Source: Plumapathes pennacea (Eukaryota > Cnidaria > Anthozoa > Antipatharia > Myriopathidae). From it: 64,000 nucleotides of DNA. Under the pieces are notes generated by a model. That model ran no database searches. It was not told the origin of the DNA and saw only the letters and a program-made list of their open reading frames with translations. The translations under genes and the position numbers were made by a program. Shown here piece after piece: positions 35,289 to 48,785 of the stretch (position 1 is the stretch's first letter; every line of letters begins with the position of its first letter). The stretch lies in assembly GCA_964036295.1 (NCBI GenBank), contig OZ038470.1, positions 9,391,078-9,455,077 on the forward strand. Direction: 5' to 3'.

Positions 35289-35746
35289 TCAGACACTTTT
35301 GATGCATACCTGCAAATTCTTCTTCCTAATTGTTTATTATTCAACAAATCTTTCTTCAAAGACTCTTCATCGTCCAAAGTAAGGATATCCGAAAGTCCTT
35401 TAAAAATTCCATCAACAACTATTCCCATTCCATCTTTCATTAACTCTTGTCCGGACTTTTCTTCATAAACTTTGAATAAACATTCTAAATCAGAATCCTT
35501 CATCTTTCTAATATCAACTGCACTTATGTTTTCTCCTACATATTCTTCCAAACCAAGCGTCATGGCAACTGACGCAAGAATATCTCTTTTTCTCGATATT
35601 TCACTTTGTACCTCTGGATCTATTTCAGCTTCCTTTTGTGATTCTTTCTTCTTACTTTGTGTTAGTTTTCTTTTTGCTTTAGGTTTTTGTTCTTTTTTTG
35701 TTTCGTTCTTTTCAAGATTAACGTAATCGTTTACAGTTTCTGCCAT
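35255..35746 (-). pseudogene. Charged unknown protein, D2 copy
   Basis: Same as D1 (SDILTL). Confidence 0.6.
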
Positions 35747-35766
35747 TTATTTGTCATAACAAAATT

Positions 35767-36404
35767 TTAAGTTGTTTGTGGAATTTCAATATGATATGAA
35801 AATGGATGGCGAAGAGAAAAACAAATCCTTGAGTGTTTTTCATTTTTTAGTATTTCACAAATAGTTTTCTTTTCATTATTATCAATTCCAGAACCAAACT
35901 TTTTAAAAAGTAAATCTGTTCCATCAAATTCTGGATTATAAAATGCAATAATGCAACCAAGATTTTCTCTGAATGGTTTCGCAATGCTAGTCAATTGTTG
36001 AGTTAGAACCCAAACAGAAATTCCAATATGTCGTCCACTGAAGCGAGATCGATGAGTTTGCTGCTTCGTTTCTTCACATCTGCACTCACTGCACAATCAT
36101 CAAGAATTATGAGAACTTTGGTTTGTCTTTGTAAATCATCCATTTTGATGTCGTGAAATAGATCTGCACAAATCTCCAAACACTCTTCAACATCTTCAGA
36201 TTCACTCGCATTTGGCATCGTGACGAAAAAGCATTTGTCAAGATTAGCGAACCCTTCATAAGTTTTGTTAGTGGCGAACGTTGGACAAATCAAACAAAAA
36301 AGTCGAAAACATACTTGGTCGATCTCTCAAAAGATCGACCAAGTATTGTGTTTTCCCACAATTTGTTGGGCCAGTAATCAAGCAAAATCGTATATTTTTA
36401 AATC
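35767..36404 (-). pseudogene. ATP: Packaging ATPase, D2 copy
   Basis: Same as D1. Confidence 0.88.
36311..36346. repeat. Hairpin next to Walker A (D2)
   Basis: Arms 36311-36325 and 36332-36346. Confidence 0.94.
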
Positions 36405-37660
36405 TTATGAAGATGGCTGAATCCTTACATCTTTCACAACTCCATCACTAACGAAGACTGCTGCATCTGAAACAACAAACACGTGACAATCGACGGTCGT
36501 AGAAGCAATTCCAGCCACGTCTACAACTAATCTCACACCATCCTGAGATCTTCCAACCACAATTCCGTCTCCATGAAGATTGTTATCTGGTGTGGATCTC
36601 AAATCAATCCACAATGCGAACTTGCCATTATGAAAGTCAATTTCCTTAAAGTGATCCTCGACATAATCAAACCTTTTCAAAATCATTGGCCAAACATTCC
36701 GTCTGAAAATAACTTGTGTGGAACACCATTTATAGAAACCTTTACCGAATTAACAAGAGGATTAATATACTGCTCAGCTTTTCTTTCTCCTGAATCGAAA
36801 CTCTTTAAAAAGAATAACATGATTCCCTTTCATACAACTTCTTGGTGTGTGTACGTGCAAATTAAAAACAGCCCCCGTACCAATATCCTTCGAGACTAAC
36901 GTTTCAAAATGATGCACATCCTCAAAGTAAAAAAGTTCTCCCACTTTGATAAACGCTACTCGCTTGAATTGCTAAATTTTCATCTTCAATGGTTGCGTAT
37001 TCCAATTCTATGTGTGTTAACTCATATCCATGGCCTTTGGTATTGTCTGAAGTTACAACTATATCAGACGCATTAGCAAGTTTTATCTCAAATCTTAGGT
37101 TTGACTTCAGCCCACTTTGATAATAAACCCCATGATCGTCTAACAGCGGGTGAGATAGTGGAATACGATACCTCTGAGCGTAGGATAAATTCGTGAGTTT
37201 CATAATCTTAGAATCGCCAGTTTCTGCCGCTCTAATCTTTCTTTTGTCTTCTTGTCATGATTCCTCTTTTCATATCTTCCTCACACGTCAACATATCATG
37301 ATACCCATGAAAAATGTCATATTTGTCTGTGTCACAAATAGTTTTTCCTCCAAAGAAATTTTTGATGTGATTCACTAAGTTTCTTGATACGTTTTGAACG
37401 AGGTGGTTGCTTGCAACACCCTTTTCTATCTTGACGTTAAACCTCAAAAACATACTCTTTGGAACGAAAACCATGTTTCATACAACCTCGGGTACATTAA
37501 CATAAAGTGTTTTTCCAGGCTTAGCAGACGATGGTGTGAAAGTCGTCCTATGAACTGTCCTCTCTGCCTTCATTACCTTCGACAATCTTGGCCTTCTATT
37601 CGGATTAAGTATTTTCTGCAAACGACATATTATTTTAAAAACATCAAAACAAATCTTTAA
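36405..37660 (-). pseudogene. MCP: Major capsid protein, D2 copy
   Basis: As D1 but with A for G near 37574 (SKVMKA for SKAMKA in the 5' piece), a state shared with B1 and C1. Confidence 0.87.
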
Positions 37661-38686
37661 ATGAAAAACATGGAAAAGATTTATTACTCTTCTCAAAAGG
37701 ATATTGGAAGGGTTTATCCGCAGTCAAGAAACTTTCTACAGAAGCTAAAGTTAGCCTAGAAGAAGCAAGAGATTGGCTATCAAAACAGGCGCTTTGGCAA
37801 ATTTATCTTCCTCCACCGAATTATGTTCCAAGACCACATTGGATTATTTCAGAACCAAACGAAATTCACCAAGCAGATCTCCTATTCCGCCCCCACGATA
37901 AAGTCGGAAGAAAAACTTATATATATATATATGCTTTAGTCGTTATTGATATTGCTTCAAGATATATCGATGTAGAAGCTTTGACAAGTAAATCAAGTGA
38001 TGAAGTGTCAAACGCTTTCAAGAAAATTTACTCAAGAAAGTAAAAATGGCAAAAACTTTGATTGTTGATCCGGGAAGAGAGTTTGTTGGATCTGTAACGG
38101 TTCTTATGAATGAAAAAAAGCTAGTTATCAAAGATCGGAAACTGCTAATCACAGAGCACAAGCATTCGTCGAGAGAGCGAACAAAACATTAGGAGAAAAA
38201 ATATTTAGTCAACAATATGCTGACGAAATGTTAACTGAAGGTAGATCAACAAAGTGGATAAATAGATTACCAAATATCGTGAAAACTATCGACAACCACG
38301 TCACTCGACTGACTGGCAAAAAAGCCATCGACCCTTATCGTGAGAAAAATGTTGAACAAAAGACTAAGAATTATTCAAGACCTGTTGGGTTTAATGAAAA
38401 AAGGCTTGACTCAATCGAAAAAGTAAGATATCTTGTCTTGCCAGGAGAGGAAGAAGGAGGAAACCTAAGAAGGGCAACAGATCCCATATGGAGTACAAAC
38501 GTTTTTGAGTTGAAAAAATCCATAATATCTAAAAATCAACCAGTTTTGTATTATTTAGTCGATGGACCAAAAAGAGGATTCGCCAGAGAAGAATTACTAA
38601 TCATACCATATGGCACAGAATTACCTCCAAAAATTTTTCTTAAAACAATAACTTTTCTAAATATCTTTAATCCTATAATGCCTTAA
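37661..38686 (+). pseudogene. INT: Polinton integrase, E2 copy
   Basis: Same as E1. Confidence 0.92.
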
Positions 38687-39431
38687 GGCTAAGGTGTCTA
38701 TCCCATTTGGTAATATGTTTCTTTTATCGTCTTCCCTACTAAGTGCTATTTTGTTCACTTCTTCCGTGTATATGTCATGATCGCGACTTCTAATTAGATT
38801 CATCACCCTCATTTTCTTACCGCCGTTGATACGACAATCTTCATAATCCTGAAAATTTATACCCTTATTAACAAGAAGGTTATTGGAATGTTTAAGGATG
38901 AAGTCGGTGGAAGACACGTTTGAAGAATCGAGTACGTAAGAGTCAAGCTTAGCTCTCAAACTGACAAACTATGAAACTTGTCTTCCACCGACTTCATCCT
39001 TAAACATTCCAATAACCTTCTTGTTAACTCCAGTAGTAATTCCTGAAGGATGATCCTTTGGGTAATTACTAGTGTCAAACGATGTTAAGACATCCCCACT
39101 AACACCTTTATAAAAATCATCCGTCTCTATCTCATATATTAATGAATAAGTGTCAGTAAATAGTAACCTTGCCTTATCATTGTACTTCTCTTTGATGTAA
39201 CCATAATGAAAATCATACATCAACGTTTTACTTATGTCAAGTATTGACATTCCCAAGTAAACTGGTTTATCAAATAATAGCTTCGTCCTATGCATGTGAA
39301 TAGCTGCTAAATCATTCACAAAATATTTTCCTTCTATCAAAGCTTGGTTTTGAGATAAGTTTCCTAGCTTGTGACTCGTTAGTGACCAACTTAATGTCTA
39401 CCCTATTTCGGATATTTTCCATGGTTTTTCC
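38657..39431 (-). pseudogene. POLB: PolB C-terminal fragment, E2 copy, extra nonsense codon
   Basis: Same nonsense codon as E1, near 38971. Confidence 0.92.
38868..39027. repeat. Inverted repeat in PolB (E2)
   Basis: Arms 38868-38916 and 38979-39027. Confidence 0.92.
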
Positions 39432-39889
39432 TCAGACACTTTTGATGCATACCTGCAAATTCTTCTTCCTAATTGTTTATTATTCAACAAATCTTTCTTC
39501 AAAGACTCTTCATCGTCCAAAGTAAGGATATACGAAAGTCCTTTAAAAATTCCATCAACAACTATTCCCATTCCATCTTTCATTAACTCTTGTCCGGACT
39601 TTTCTTCATAAACTTTGAATAAACATTCTAAATCAGAATCCTTCATCTTTCTAATATCAACTGCACTTATGTTTTCTCCTACATATTCTTTCAAACCAAG
39701 CGTCATGGCAACTGACGCAAGAATATCTCTTTTTCTCGATATTTCACTTTGTACCTCTGGATCTATTTCAGCTTCCTTTTGTGATTCTTTCTTCTTACTT
39801 TGTGTTAGTTTTCTTTTTGCTTTAGGTTTTTGTTCTTCTTTTGTTTCGTTCTCTTCAAAGTAAACGTAATCGTTTACAGTTTCTGCCAT
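39398..39889 (-). pseudogene. Charged unknown protein, E2 copy
   Basis: Same protein as E1; a silent change lies near 39859. Confidence 0.6.
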
Positions 39890-39909
39890 TTATTTGTCAT
39901 AACAAAATT

Positions 39910-40547
39910 TTAAGTTGTTTGTGGAATTTCAATATGATATGAAAATGGATGGCGAAGAGAAAAACAAATCCTTGAGTGTTTTTCATTTTTTAGTATTTCA
40001 CAAATAGTTTTCTTTTCATTATTATCAATTCCAGAACCAAACTTTTTAAAAAGTAAATCTGTTCCATCAAATTCTGGATTATAAAATGCAATAATGCAAC
40101 CAAGATTTTCTCTGAATGGTTTCGCAATGCTAGTCAATTGTTGAGTTAGAACCCAAACAGAAATTCCAATATGTCGTCCACTGAAGCGAGATCGATGAGT
40201 TTGCTGCTTCGTTTCTTCACATCTGCACTCACTGCACAATCATCAAGAATTATGAGAACTTTGGTTGGTCTTTGTAAATCATCCATTTTGGTGTCGTGAA
40301 ATAGATCTGCACAAATCTCCAAACACTCTTCAACATCTTCAGATTCACTCGCATTTGGCATCGTGACGAAAAAGCATTTGTCAAGATTAGCGAACCCTTC
40401 ATAAGTTTTGTTAGTGGCGAACGTTGGACAAATCAAACAAAAAAGTCGAAAACATACTTGGTCGATCTCTCAAAAGATCGACCAAGTATTGTGTTTTCCC
40501 ACAATTTGTTGGGCCAGTAATCAAGCAAAATCGTATATTTTTAAATC
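39910..40547 (-). pseudogene. ATP: Packaging ATPase, E2 copy
   Basis: As E1, except CAAAAAAGTCG near 40442 instead of CAAAAATGTCG. Confidence 0.88.
40454..40489. repeat. Hairpin next to Walker A (E2)
   Basis: Arms 40454-40468 and 40475-40489. Confidence 0.94.
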
Positions 40548-41803
40548 TTATGAAGATGGCTGAATCCTTACATCTTTCACAACTCCATCACTAACGAAGA
40601 CTGCTGCATCTGAAACAACAAACACGTGACAATCGACGGTCGTAGAAGATATTCCTGCCACGTCTACAACTAATCTCACACCATCCTGAGATCTTCCAAC
40701 CACAATTCCGTCTCCATGAAAATTGTTATCTGGTGTGGATCTCAAATCAATCCACAATGCGAACTTGCCATTATGAAAGTCAATTTCCTTAAAGTGATCC
40801 TCGACATAATCAAACCTTTTCAAAATCATTGGCCAAACATTCCGTCTGAAAATAACTTGTGTGGAACACCATTTATAGAAACCTTTACCGAATTAACAAG
40901 AGGATTAATAAACTCCTCAGCTTTTCTTTCTCCTGAATCGAAACTCTTTAAAAAGAATAACATGATTCCCTTTCATACAACTTCTTGGTGTGTTTACGTG
41001 CAAATTAAAAACAGCCCCCGTACCAATATCCTTCGAGGCTAACGTTTCAAAATGATGCACATCCTCAAAGTAAAAAAGTTCTCCCACTTTGATAAACGCT
41101 ACTCGCTTGAATTGCTAAATTTTCATCTTCAATGGTTGCGTATTCCAATTCTATGTGTGTTAACTCATATCCATGGCCTTTGGTATTGTCTGAAGTTACA
41201 ACTATATCAGACGCATTAGCAAGTTTTATCTCAAATCTTAGGTTTGACTTCAGCCCACTTTGATAATAAACCCCATGATCGTCTAACAGCGGGTGAGATA
41301 GTGGAATACAATACCTCTGAGCGTAGGATAAATTCGTGAGTTTCATAATCTTAGAATCGCCAGTTTCTGCCGCTCTAATCTTTCTTTTGTCTTCTTGTCA
41401 TGATTCCTCTTTTCATATCTTCCTCACACGTCAACATATCATGATACCCATGAAAAATGTCATATTTGTCTGTGTCACAAATAGTTTTTCCTCCAAAGAA
41501 AATTTTCATGTGGTTCACTAAGTTTCTTGATACGTTTTGAACGAGGTGGTTGCTTGCAACACCCTTTTCTATCTTGACGTTAAACCTCAAAAACATACTC
41601 TTTGGAACGAAAACCATGTTTCATACAACCTCGGGTACATTAACATAAAGTGTTTTTCCAGGCTTAGCAGACGATGGTGTGAAAGTTGTCCTATGAACTG
41701 TCCTCTCTGCCTTCATTGCCTTCGACAATCTTGGCCTTCTATTCGGATTAAGTATTTTCTGCAAACGACATATTATTTTAAAAACATCAAAACAAATCTT
41801 TAA
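40548..41803 (-). pseudogene. MCP: Major capsid protein, E2 copy
   Basis: Same as E1. Confidence 0.87.
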
Positions 41804-42825
41804 ATGAAAAACATGGAAAAGATTTATTACTCTTCTAGAAAGGATATTGGAAGGGTTTATCCGCAGTCAAGAAACTTTCTACAGAAGCTAAAGTTAGCCT
41901 AGAAGAAGCAAGAGATTGGCTATCAAAACAGGCGCTTTGGCAAATTTATCTTCCTCCACCGAATTATGTTCCAATACCACATTGGATTATTTCAGAACCA
42001 AACGAAATTCACCAAGCAGATCTCCTATTCCTCCCCCACGATAAAGTCGGAAGAAAAACTTATATATATATATATGCTTTAGTCGTTATTGATATTGCTT
42101 CAAGATATGTCGATGTAGAAGCTTTGACAAGTAAATCAAGTGATGAAGTGTCAAACGCTTTCAAGAAAATTTACTCAAGAAAGTAAAAATGGCCAAAAAC
42201 TTGTTGATCCGGGAAGAGAGTTTGTTGGATCTGTAACGGTTCTTATGAATGAAAAAAAGCTAGTTATCAAAGATCGAAAACTGCTAATCACAGAGCACAA
42301 GCATTCGTCGAGAGAGCGAACAAAACATTGGGAGAAAAAATATTTAGTCAACAATATGCTGACGAAATGTTAACTGAAGGTAGATCAACAAAGTGGATAA
42401 ATAGATTACCAAATATCGTGAAAACTATCAACAACCACGTCACTCGACTGACTGGCAAAAAAGCCATCGACGCTTATCGTGAGAAAATTGTTGAACAACA
42501 GACTAAGAATTATTCAAGACCTGTTGGGTTTAATGAAAAAAGGCTTGACTCAATCGAAAAAGTAAGATATCTTGTCTTGCCAGGAGAGGAAGAAGGAGGA
42601 AACCTAAGAAGGGCAACAGATCCCATATGGAGTACAAACGTTTTTGAGTTGAAAAAATCCATAATATCTAAAAATCAACCAGTTTTGTATTATTTAGTCG
42701 ATGGACCAAAAAGAGGATTCGCCAGAGAAGAGTTACTAATCATACCATATGGCACAGAATTACCTCCAAAAATTTTTCTTAAAACAATAACTTTTCTAAA
42801 TATCTTTAATCCTATAATGCCTTAA
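41804..42825 (+). pseudogene. INT: Polinton integrase, A3 copy
   Basis: Same as A1. Confidence 0.92.
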
Positions 42826-43570
42826 GGCTAAGGTGTCTATCCCATTTGGTAATATGTTTCTTTTATCGTCTTCCCTACTAAGTGCTATTTTGTTCACTTC
42901 TTCCGTGTATATGTCATGATCGCGACTTCTAATTAGATTCATCACCCTCATTTTCTTACCGCCGTTGATACGACAATCTTCATAATCCTGAAAATTTATA
43001 TCCTTATTAACAAGAAGGTTATTGGAATGTTTAAGGATGAAGTCGGTGGAAGACACGTTTGAAGAATCGAGTACGTAAGAGTCAAGCTTAGCTCTCAAAC
43101 TGACAAACTCTGAAATTTGTCTTCCACCGACTTCATCCTTAAACATTCCAATAACCTTCTTGTTAACTCCAGTAGTAATTCCTGAAGGATGATCCTTTGG
43201 GTAATTACTAGTGTCAAACGATGTTAAGACATCCCCACTAATACCTTTATAAAAATCATCCGTCTCTATCTCATATATTAATGAATAAGTGTCAGTAAAT
43301 AGTAACCTTGCCTTATCATTGTACTTCTCTTTGATGTAACCATAATGAAAATCATACATCAACGTTTTACTTATGTCAAGTATTGACATTCCCAAGTAAA
43401 CTGGTTTATCAAATAATAGCTTCGTCCTATGCATGTGAATAGCTGCTAAATCATTCACAAAATATTTTCCTTCTATCAAAGCTTGGTTTTGAGATAAGTT
43501 TCCTAGCTTGTGACTCGTTAGTGACCAACTTAATGTCTACCCTATTTCGGATATTTTCCATGGTTTTTCC
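42796..43570 (-). pseudogene. POLB: PolB C-terminal fragment, A3 copy
   Basis: Same as A1. Confidence 0.92.
43007..43166. repeat. Inverted repeat in PolB (A3)
   Basis: Perfect arms 43007-43055 and 43118-43166. Confidence 0.94.
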
Positions 43571-44028
43571 TCAGACACTTTTGATGCATACCTGCAAATT
43601 CTTCTTCCTAATTGTTTATTATTCAACAAATCTTTCTTCAAAGACTCTTCATCGTCCAAAGTAAGGATATACGAAAGTCCTTTAAAAATTCCATCAACAA
43701 CTATTCCCATTCCATCTTTCATTAACTCTTGTCCGGACTTTTCTTCATAAACTTTGAATAAACATTCTAAATCAGAATCCTTCATCTTTCTAATATCAAC
43801 TGCACTTATGTTTTCTCCTACATATTCTTCCAAACCAAGCGTCATGGCAACTGACGCAAGAATATCTCTTTTTCTCGATATTTCACTTTGTACCTCTGGA
43901 TCTATTTCAGCTTCCTTTTGTGATTCTTTCTTCTTACTTTGTGTTAGTTTTCTTTTTGCTTTAGGTTTTTGTTCTTCTTTTGTTTCGTTCTTTTCAAGAT
44001 TAACGTAATCGTTTACAGTTTCTGCCAT
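43537..44028 (-). pseudogene. Charged unknown protein, A3 copy
   Basis: Same as A1. Confidence 0.6.
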
Positions 44029-44048
44029 TTATTTGTCATAACAAAATT

Positions 44049-44644
44049 TTAAGTTGTTTGTGGAATTTCAATATGATATGAAAATGGATGGCGAAGAGAA
44101 AAACAAATCCTTGAGTGTTTTTCATTTTTTAGTATTTCACAAATAGTTTTCTTTTCATTATTATCAATTCCAGAACCAAACTTTTTAAAAAGTAAATCTG
44201 TTCCATCAAATTCTGGATTATAAAATGCAATAATGCAACCAAGATTTTCTCTGAATGGTTTCGCAATGCTAGTCAATTGTTGAGTTAGAACCCAAACAGA
44301 AATTCCAATATGTCGTCCACTGAAGCGAGATCGATGAGTTTGCTGCTTCGTTTCTTCACATCTGCACTCACTGCACAATCATCAAGAATTATGAGAACTT
44401 TGGTTTGTCTTTGTAAATCATCCATTTTGGTGTCGTGAAATAGATCTGCACAAATCTCCAAACACTCTTCAACATCTTCAGATTCACTCGCATTTGGCAT
44501 CGTGACGAAAAAGCATTTGTCAAGATTAGCGAACCCTTCATAAGTTTTGTTAGTGGCGAACGTTGGACAAATCAAACAAAAAAGTCGAAAACATACTTGG
44601 TCGATCTTGGTCAGTAATCAAGCAAAATCGTATATTTTTAAATC
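44049..44644 (-). pseudogene. ATP: Packaging ATPase, A3 copy, Walker A deleted
   Basis: Same 42-bp loss as A1, near 44604. Confidence 0.88.
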
Positions 44645-45900
44645 TTATGAAGATGGCTGAATCCTTACATCTTTCACAACTCCATCACTAACGAAGACTG
44701 CTGCATCTGAAACAACAAACACGTGACAATCGACGGTCGTAGAAGCAATTCCAGCCACGTCTACAACTAATCTCACACCATCCTGAGATCTTCCAACCAC
44801 AATTCCGTCTCCATGAAGATTGTTATCTGGTGTGGATCTCAAATCAATCCACAATGCGAACTTGCCATTATGAAAGTCAATTTCCTTAAAGTGATCCTCG
44901 ACATAATCAAACCTTTTCAAAATCATTGGCCAAACATTCCGTCTGAAAATAACTTGTGTGGAACACCATTTATAGAAACCTTTACCGAATTAACAAGAGG
45001 ATTAATATACTGCTCAGCTTTTCTTTCTCCTGAATCGAAACTCTTTAAAAAGAATAACATGATTCCCTTTCATACAACTTCTTGGTGTGTGTACGTGCAA
45101 ATTAAAAACAGCCCCCGTACCAATATCCTTCGAGACTAACGTTTCAAAATGATGCACATCCTCAAAGTAAAAAAGTTCTCCCACTTTGATAAACGCTACT
45201 CGCTTGAATTGCTAAATTTTCATCTTCAATGGTTGCGTATTCCAATTCTATGTGTGTTAACTCATATCCATGGCCTTTGGTATTGTCTGAAGTTACAACT
45301 ATATCAGACGCATTAGCAAGTTTTATCTCAAATCTTAGGTTTGACTTCAGCCCACTTTGATAATAAACCCCATGATCGTCTAACAGCGGGTGAGATAGTG
45401 GAATACGATACCTCTGAGCGTAGGATAAATTCGTGAGTTTCATAATCTTAGAATCGCCAGTTTCTGCCGCTCTAATCTTTCTTTTGTCTTCTTGTCATGA
45501 TTCCTCTTTTCATATCTTCCTCACACGTCAACATATCATGATACCCATGAAAAATGTCATATTTGTCTGTGTCACAAATAGTTTTTCCTCCAAAGAAAAT
45601 TTTCATGTGATTCACTAAGTTTCTTGATACGTTTTGAACGAGGTGGTTGCTTGCAACACCCTTTTCTATCTTGACGTTAAACCTCAAAAACATACTCTTT
45701 GGAACGAAAACCATGTTTCATACAACCTCGGGTACATTAACATAAAGTGTTTTTCCAGGCTTAGCAGACGATGGTGTGAAAGTCGTCCTATGAACTGTCC
45801 TCTCTGCCTTCATTGCCTTCGACAATCTTGGCCTTCTATTCGGATTAAGTATTTTCTGCAAACGACATATTATTTTAAAAACATCAAAACAAATCTTTAA
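44645..45900 (-). pseudogene. MCP: Major capsid protein, A3 copy
   Basis: As A1. Because the adjoining B3 has CAAAAGG near 45933, the 5' frame is open through 45936. Confidence 0.87.
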
Positions 45901-46926
45901 ATGAAAAACATGGAAAAGATTTATTACTCTTCTCAAAAGGATATTGGAAGGGTTTATCCGCAGTCAAGAAACTTTCTACAGAAGCTAAAGTTAGCCTAGA
46001 AGAAGCAAGAGATTGGCTATCAAAACAGGCGCTTTGGCAAATTTATCTTCCTCCACCGAATTATGTTCCAAGACCACATTGGATTATTTCAGAACCAAAC
46101 GAAATTCACCAAGCAGATCTCCTATTCCTCCCCCACGATAAAGTCGGAAGAAAAACTTATATATATACATATGCTTTAGTCGTTATTGATATTGCTTCAA
46201 GATATATCGATGTAGAAGCTTTGACAAGTAAATCAAGTGATGAAGTGTCAAACGCTTTCAAGAAAATTTACTCAAGAAAGTAAAAATGGCAAAAACTTTG
46301 ATTGTTCATCCGGGAAGAGAGTTTGTTGGATCTGTAACGGTTCTTATGAATGAAAAGAAGCTAGTTATCAAAGATCGGAAACTGCTAATCACAGAGCACA
46401 AGCATTCGTCGAGAGAGCGAACAAAACATTAGGAGAAAAAATATTTAGTCAACAATATGCTGACGAAATGTTAACTGAAGGTAGATCAACAAAGTGGATA
46501 AATAGATTACCAAATATCGTGAAAACTATCGACAACCACGTCACTCGACTGACTGGCAAAAAAGCCATCGACCCTTATCGTGAGAAAAATGTTGAACAAC
46601 AGACTAAGAATTATTCAAGACCTGTTGGGTTTAATGAAAAAAGGCTTGACTCAATCGAAAAAGTAAGATATCTTGTCTTGCCAGGAGAGGAAGAAGGAGG
46701 AAACCTAAGAAGGGCAACAGATCCCATATGGAGTACAAACGTTTTTGAGTTGAAAAAATCCATAATATCTAAAAATCAACCAGTTTTGTATTATTTAGTC
46801 GATGGACCAAAAAGAGGATTCGCCAGAGAAGAATTACTAATCATACCATATGGCACAGAATTACCTCCAGAAATTTTTCTTAAAACAATAACTTTTCTAA
46901 ATATCTTTAATCCTATAATGCCTTAA
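45901..46926 (+). pseudogene. INT: Polinton integrase, B3 copy with A/D/E-type 3' end
   Basis: The body is B-type, with CAT at the second catalytic codon near 46307. The 3' end reads PPEIFLK and carries the extra base of A, D and E monomers, not the FVLKQ end of B1 and B2. Confidence 0.92.
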
Positions 46927-47671
46927 GGCTAAGGTGTCTATCCCATTTGGTAATATGTTTCTTTTATCGTCTTCCCTACTAAGTGCTATTTTGTTCACTT
47001 CTTCCGTGTATATGTCATGATCGCGACTTCTAATTAGATTCATCACCCTCATTTTCTTACCGCCGTTGATACGACAATCTTCATAATCCTGAAAATTTAT
47101 ATCCTTATTAACAAGAAGGTTATTGGAATGTTTAAGGATGAAGTCGGTGGAAGACACGTTTGAAGAATCGAGTACGTAAGAGTCAAGCTTAGCTCTCAAA
47201 CTGACAAACTCTGAAATTTGTCTTCCACCAACTTCATCCTTAAACATTCCAATAACCTTCTTGTTAACTCCAGTAGTAATTCCTGAAGGATGATCCTTTG
47301 GGTAATTACTAGTGTCAAACGATGTTAAGACATCTCCACTAACACCTTTATAAAAATCATCCGTCTCTATCTCATATATTAATGAATAAGTGTCAGTAAA
47401 TAGTAACCTTGCCTTATCATTGTACTTCTCTTTGATGTAACCATAATGAAAATCATACATCAACGTTTTACTTATGTCAAGTATTGACATTCCCAAGTAA
47501 ACTGGTTTATCAAATAATAGCTTCGTCCTATGCATGTGAATAGCTGCTAAATCATTCACAAAATATTTTCCTTCTATCAAAGCTTGGTTTTGAGATAAGT
47601 TTCCTAGCTTGTGACTCGTTAGTGACCAACTTAATGTCTACCCTATTTCGGATATTTTCCATGGTTTTTAC
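46897..47671 (-). pseudogene. POLB: PolB C-terminal fragment, B3 copy
   Basis: As B1; one substitution near 47668 at the 5' junction. Confidence 0.92.
47108..47267. repeat. Inverted repeat in PolB (B3)
   Basis: Arms 47108-47156 and 47219-47267, one mismatch. Confidence 0.93.
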
Positions 47672-48127
47672 TCAGACACTTTTGATGCATACCTGCAAAT
47701 TCTTCTTCCTAATTGTTTATTATTCAACAAATCTTTCTTCAAAGACTCTTCATCGTCCAAAGTAAGGATATACGAAAGTCCTTTAAAAATTCCAAACAAC
47801 TATTCCCATTCCATCTTTCATTAACTCTTGTCCGGACTTTTCTTCATAAACTTTGAATAAACATTCTAAATCAGAATCCTTCATTTTTCTAATATCAACT
47901 GCACTTATGTTTTCTCCTACATATTCTTCCAAACCAAGCGTCATGGCAACACACGCAAGAATATCTCTTTTTCTCGATATTTCACTTTGTACCTCTGGAT
48001 CTATTTCAGCTTCCTTTTGTGATTCTTTCTTCTTACTTTGTGTTAGTTTTCTTTTTGCTTTAGGTTTTTGTTCTTCTTTTGTTTCGTTCTCTTCAAGATT
48101 AACGTAATCGTTTACAGTTTCTGCCAT
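47638..48127 (-). pseudogene. Charged unknown protein, B3 copy, truncated
   Basis: Same 2-bp deletion as B1; the frame stops at 47783. Confidence 0.65.
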
Positions 48128-48147
48128 TTATTTGTCATAACAAAATT

Positions 48148-48785
48148 TTAAGTTGTTTGTGGAATTTCAATATGATATGAAAATGGATGGCGAAGAGAAA
48201 AACAAATCCTTGAGTGTTTTTCAATTTTTAGTATTTCACAAATAGTTTTCTTTTCATTATTATCAATTCCAGAACCAAACTTTTTAAAAAGTAAATCTGT
48301 TCCATCAAATTCTGGATTATAAAATGCAATAATGCAACCAAGATTTTCTCTGAATGGTTTCGCAATGCTAGTCAATTGTTGAGTTAGAACCCAAACAGAA
48401 ATTCCAATATGTCGTCCACTGAAGCGAGATCGATGAGTTTGCTGCTTCGTTTCTTCACATCTGCACTCACTGCACAATCATCAAGAATTATGAGAACTTT
48501 GGTTTGTCTTTGTAAATCATCCATTTTGATGTCGTGAAATAGATCTGCACAAATCTCCAAACACTCTTCAACATCTTCAGATTCACTCGCATTTGGCATC
48601 GTGACGAAAAAGCATTTGTCAAGATTAGCGAACCCTTCATAAGTTTTGTTAGTGGCGAACGTTGGACAAATCAAACAAAAAAGTCGAAAACATACTTGGT
48701 CGATCTCTCAAAAGATCGACCAAGTATTGTGTTTTCCCACAATTTGTTGGGCCAGTAATCAAGCAAAATCGTATATTTTTAAATC
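48148..48785 (-). pseudogene. ATP: Packaging ATPase, B3 copy
   Basis: Same as B1. Confidence 0.88.
48692..48727. repeat. Hairpin next to Walker A (B3)
   Basis: Arms 48692-48706 and 48713-48727. Confidence 0.94.

Larger units (their letters stand above)
33522..37660. repeat. Monomer D2
   Basis: As D1, with one noticed substitution near 37574 in MCP. Confidence 0.92.
21200..41803. repeat. Higher-order repeat copy 2 (A2-B2-C2-D2-E2)
   Basis: This copy has exactly the length of copy 1. By eye I found only three substitutions against it, all in the last part: near 37574 (G/A), 39859 (A/G) and 40442 (T/A). Copies 1 and 2 are therefore the most recent duplicates in the window. Confidence 0.95.
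37661..41803. repeat. Monomer E2
   Basis: As E1, with substitutions near 39859 and 40442. Confidence 0.92.
41804..45900. repeat. Monomer A3
   Basis: No difference from A1 or A2 was noticed, although its B, C and D neighbours have diverged. Confidence 0.92.
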
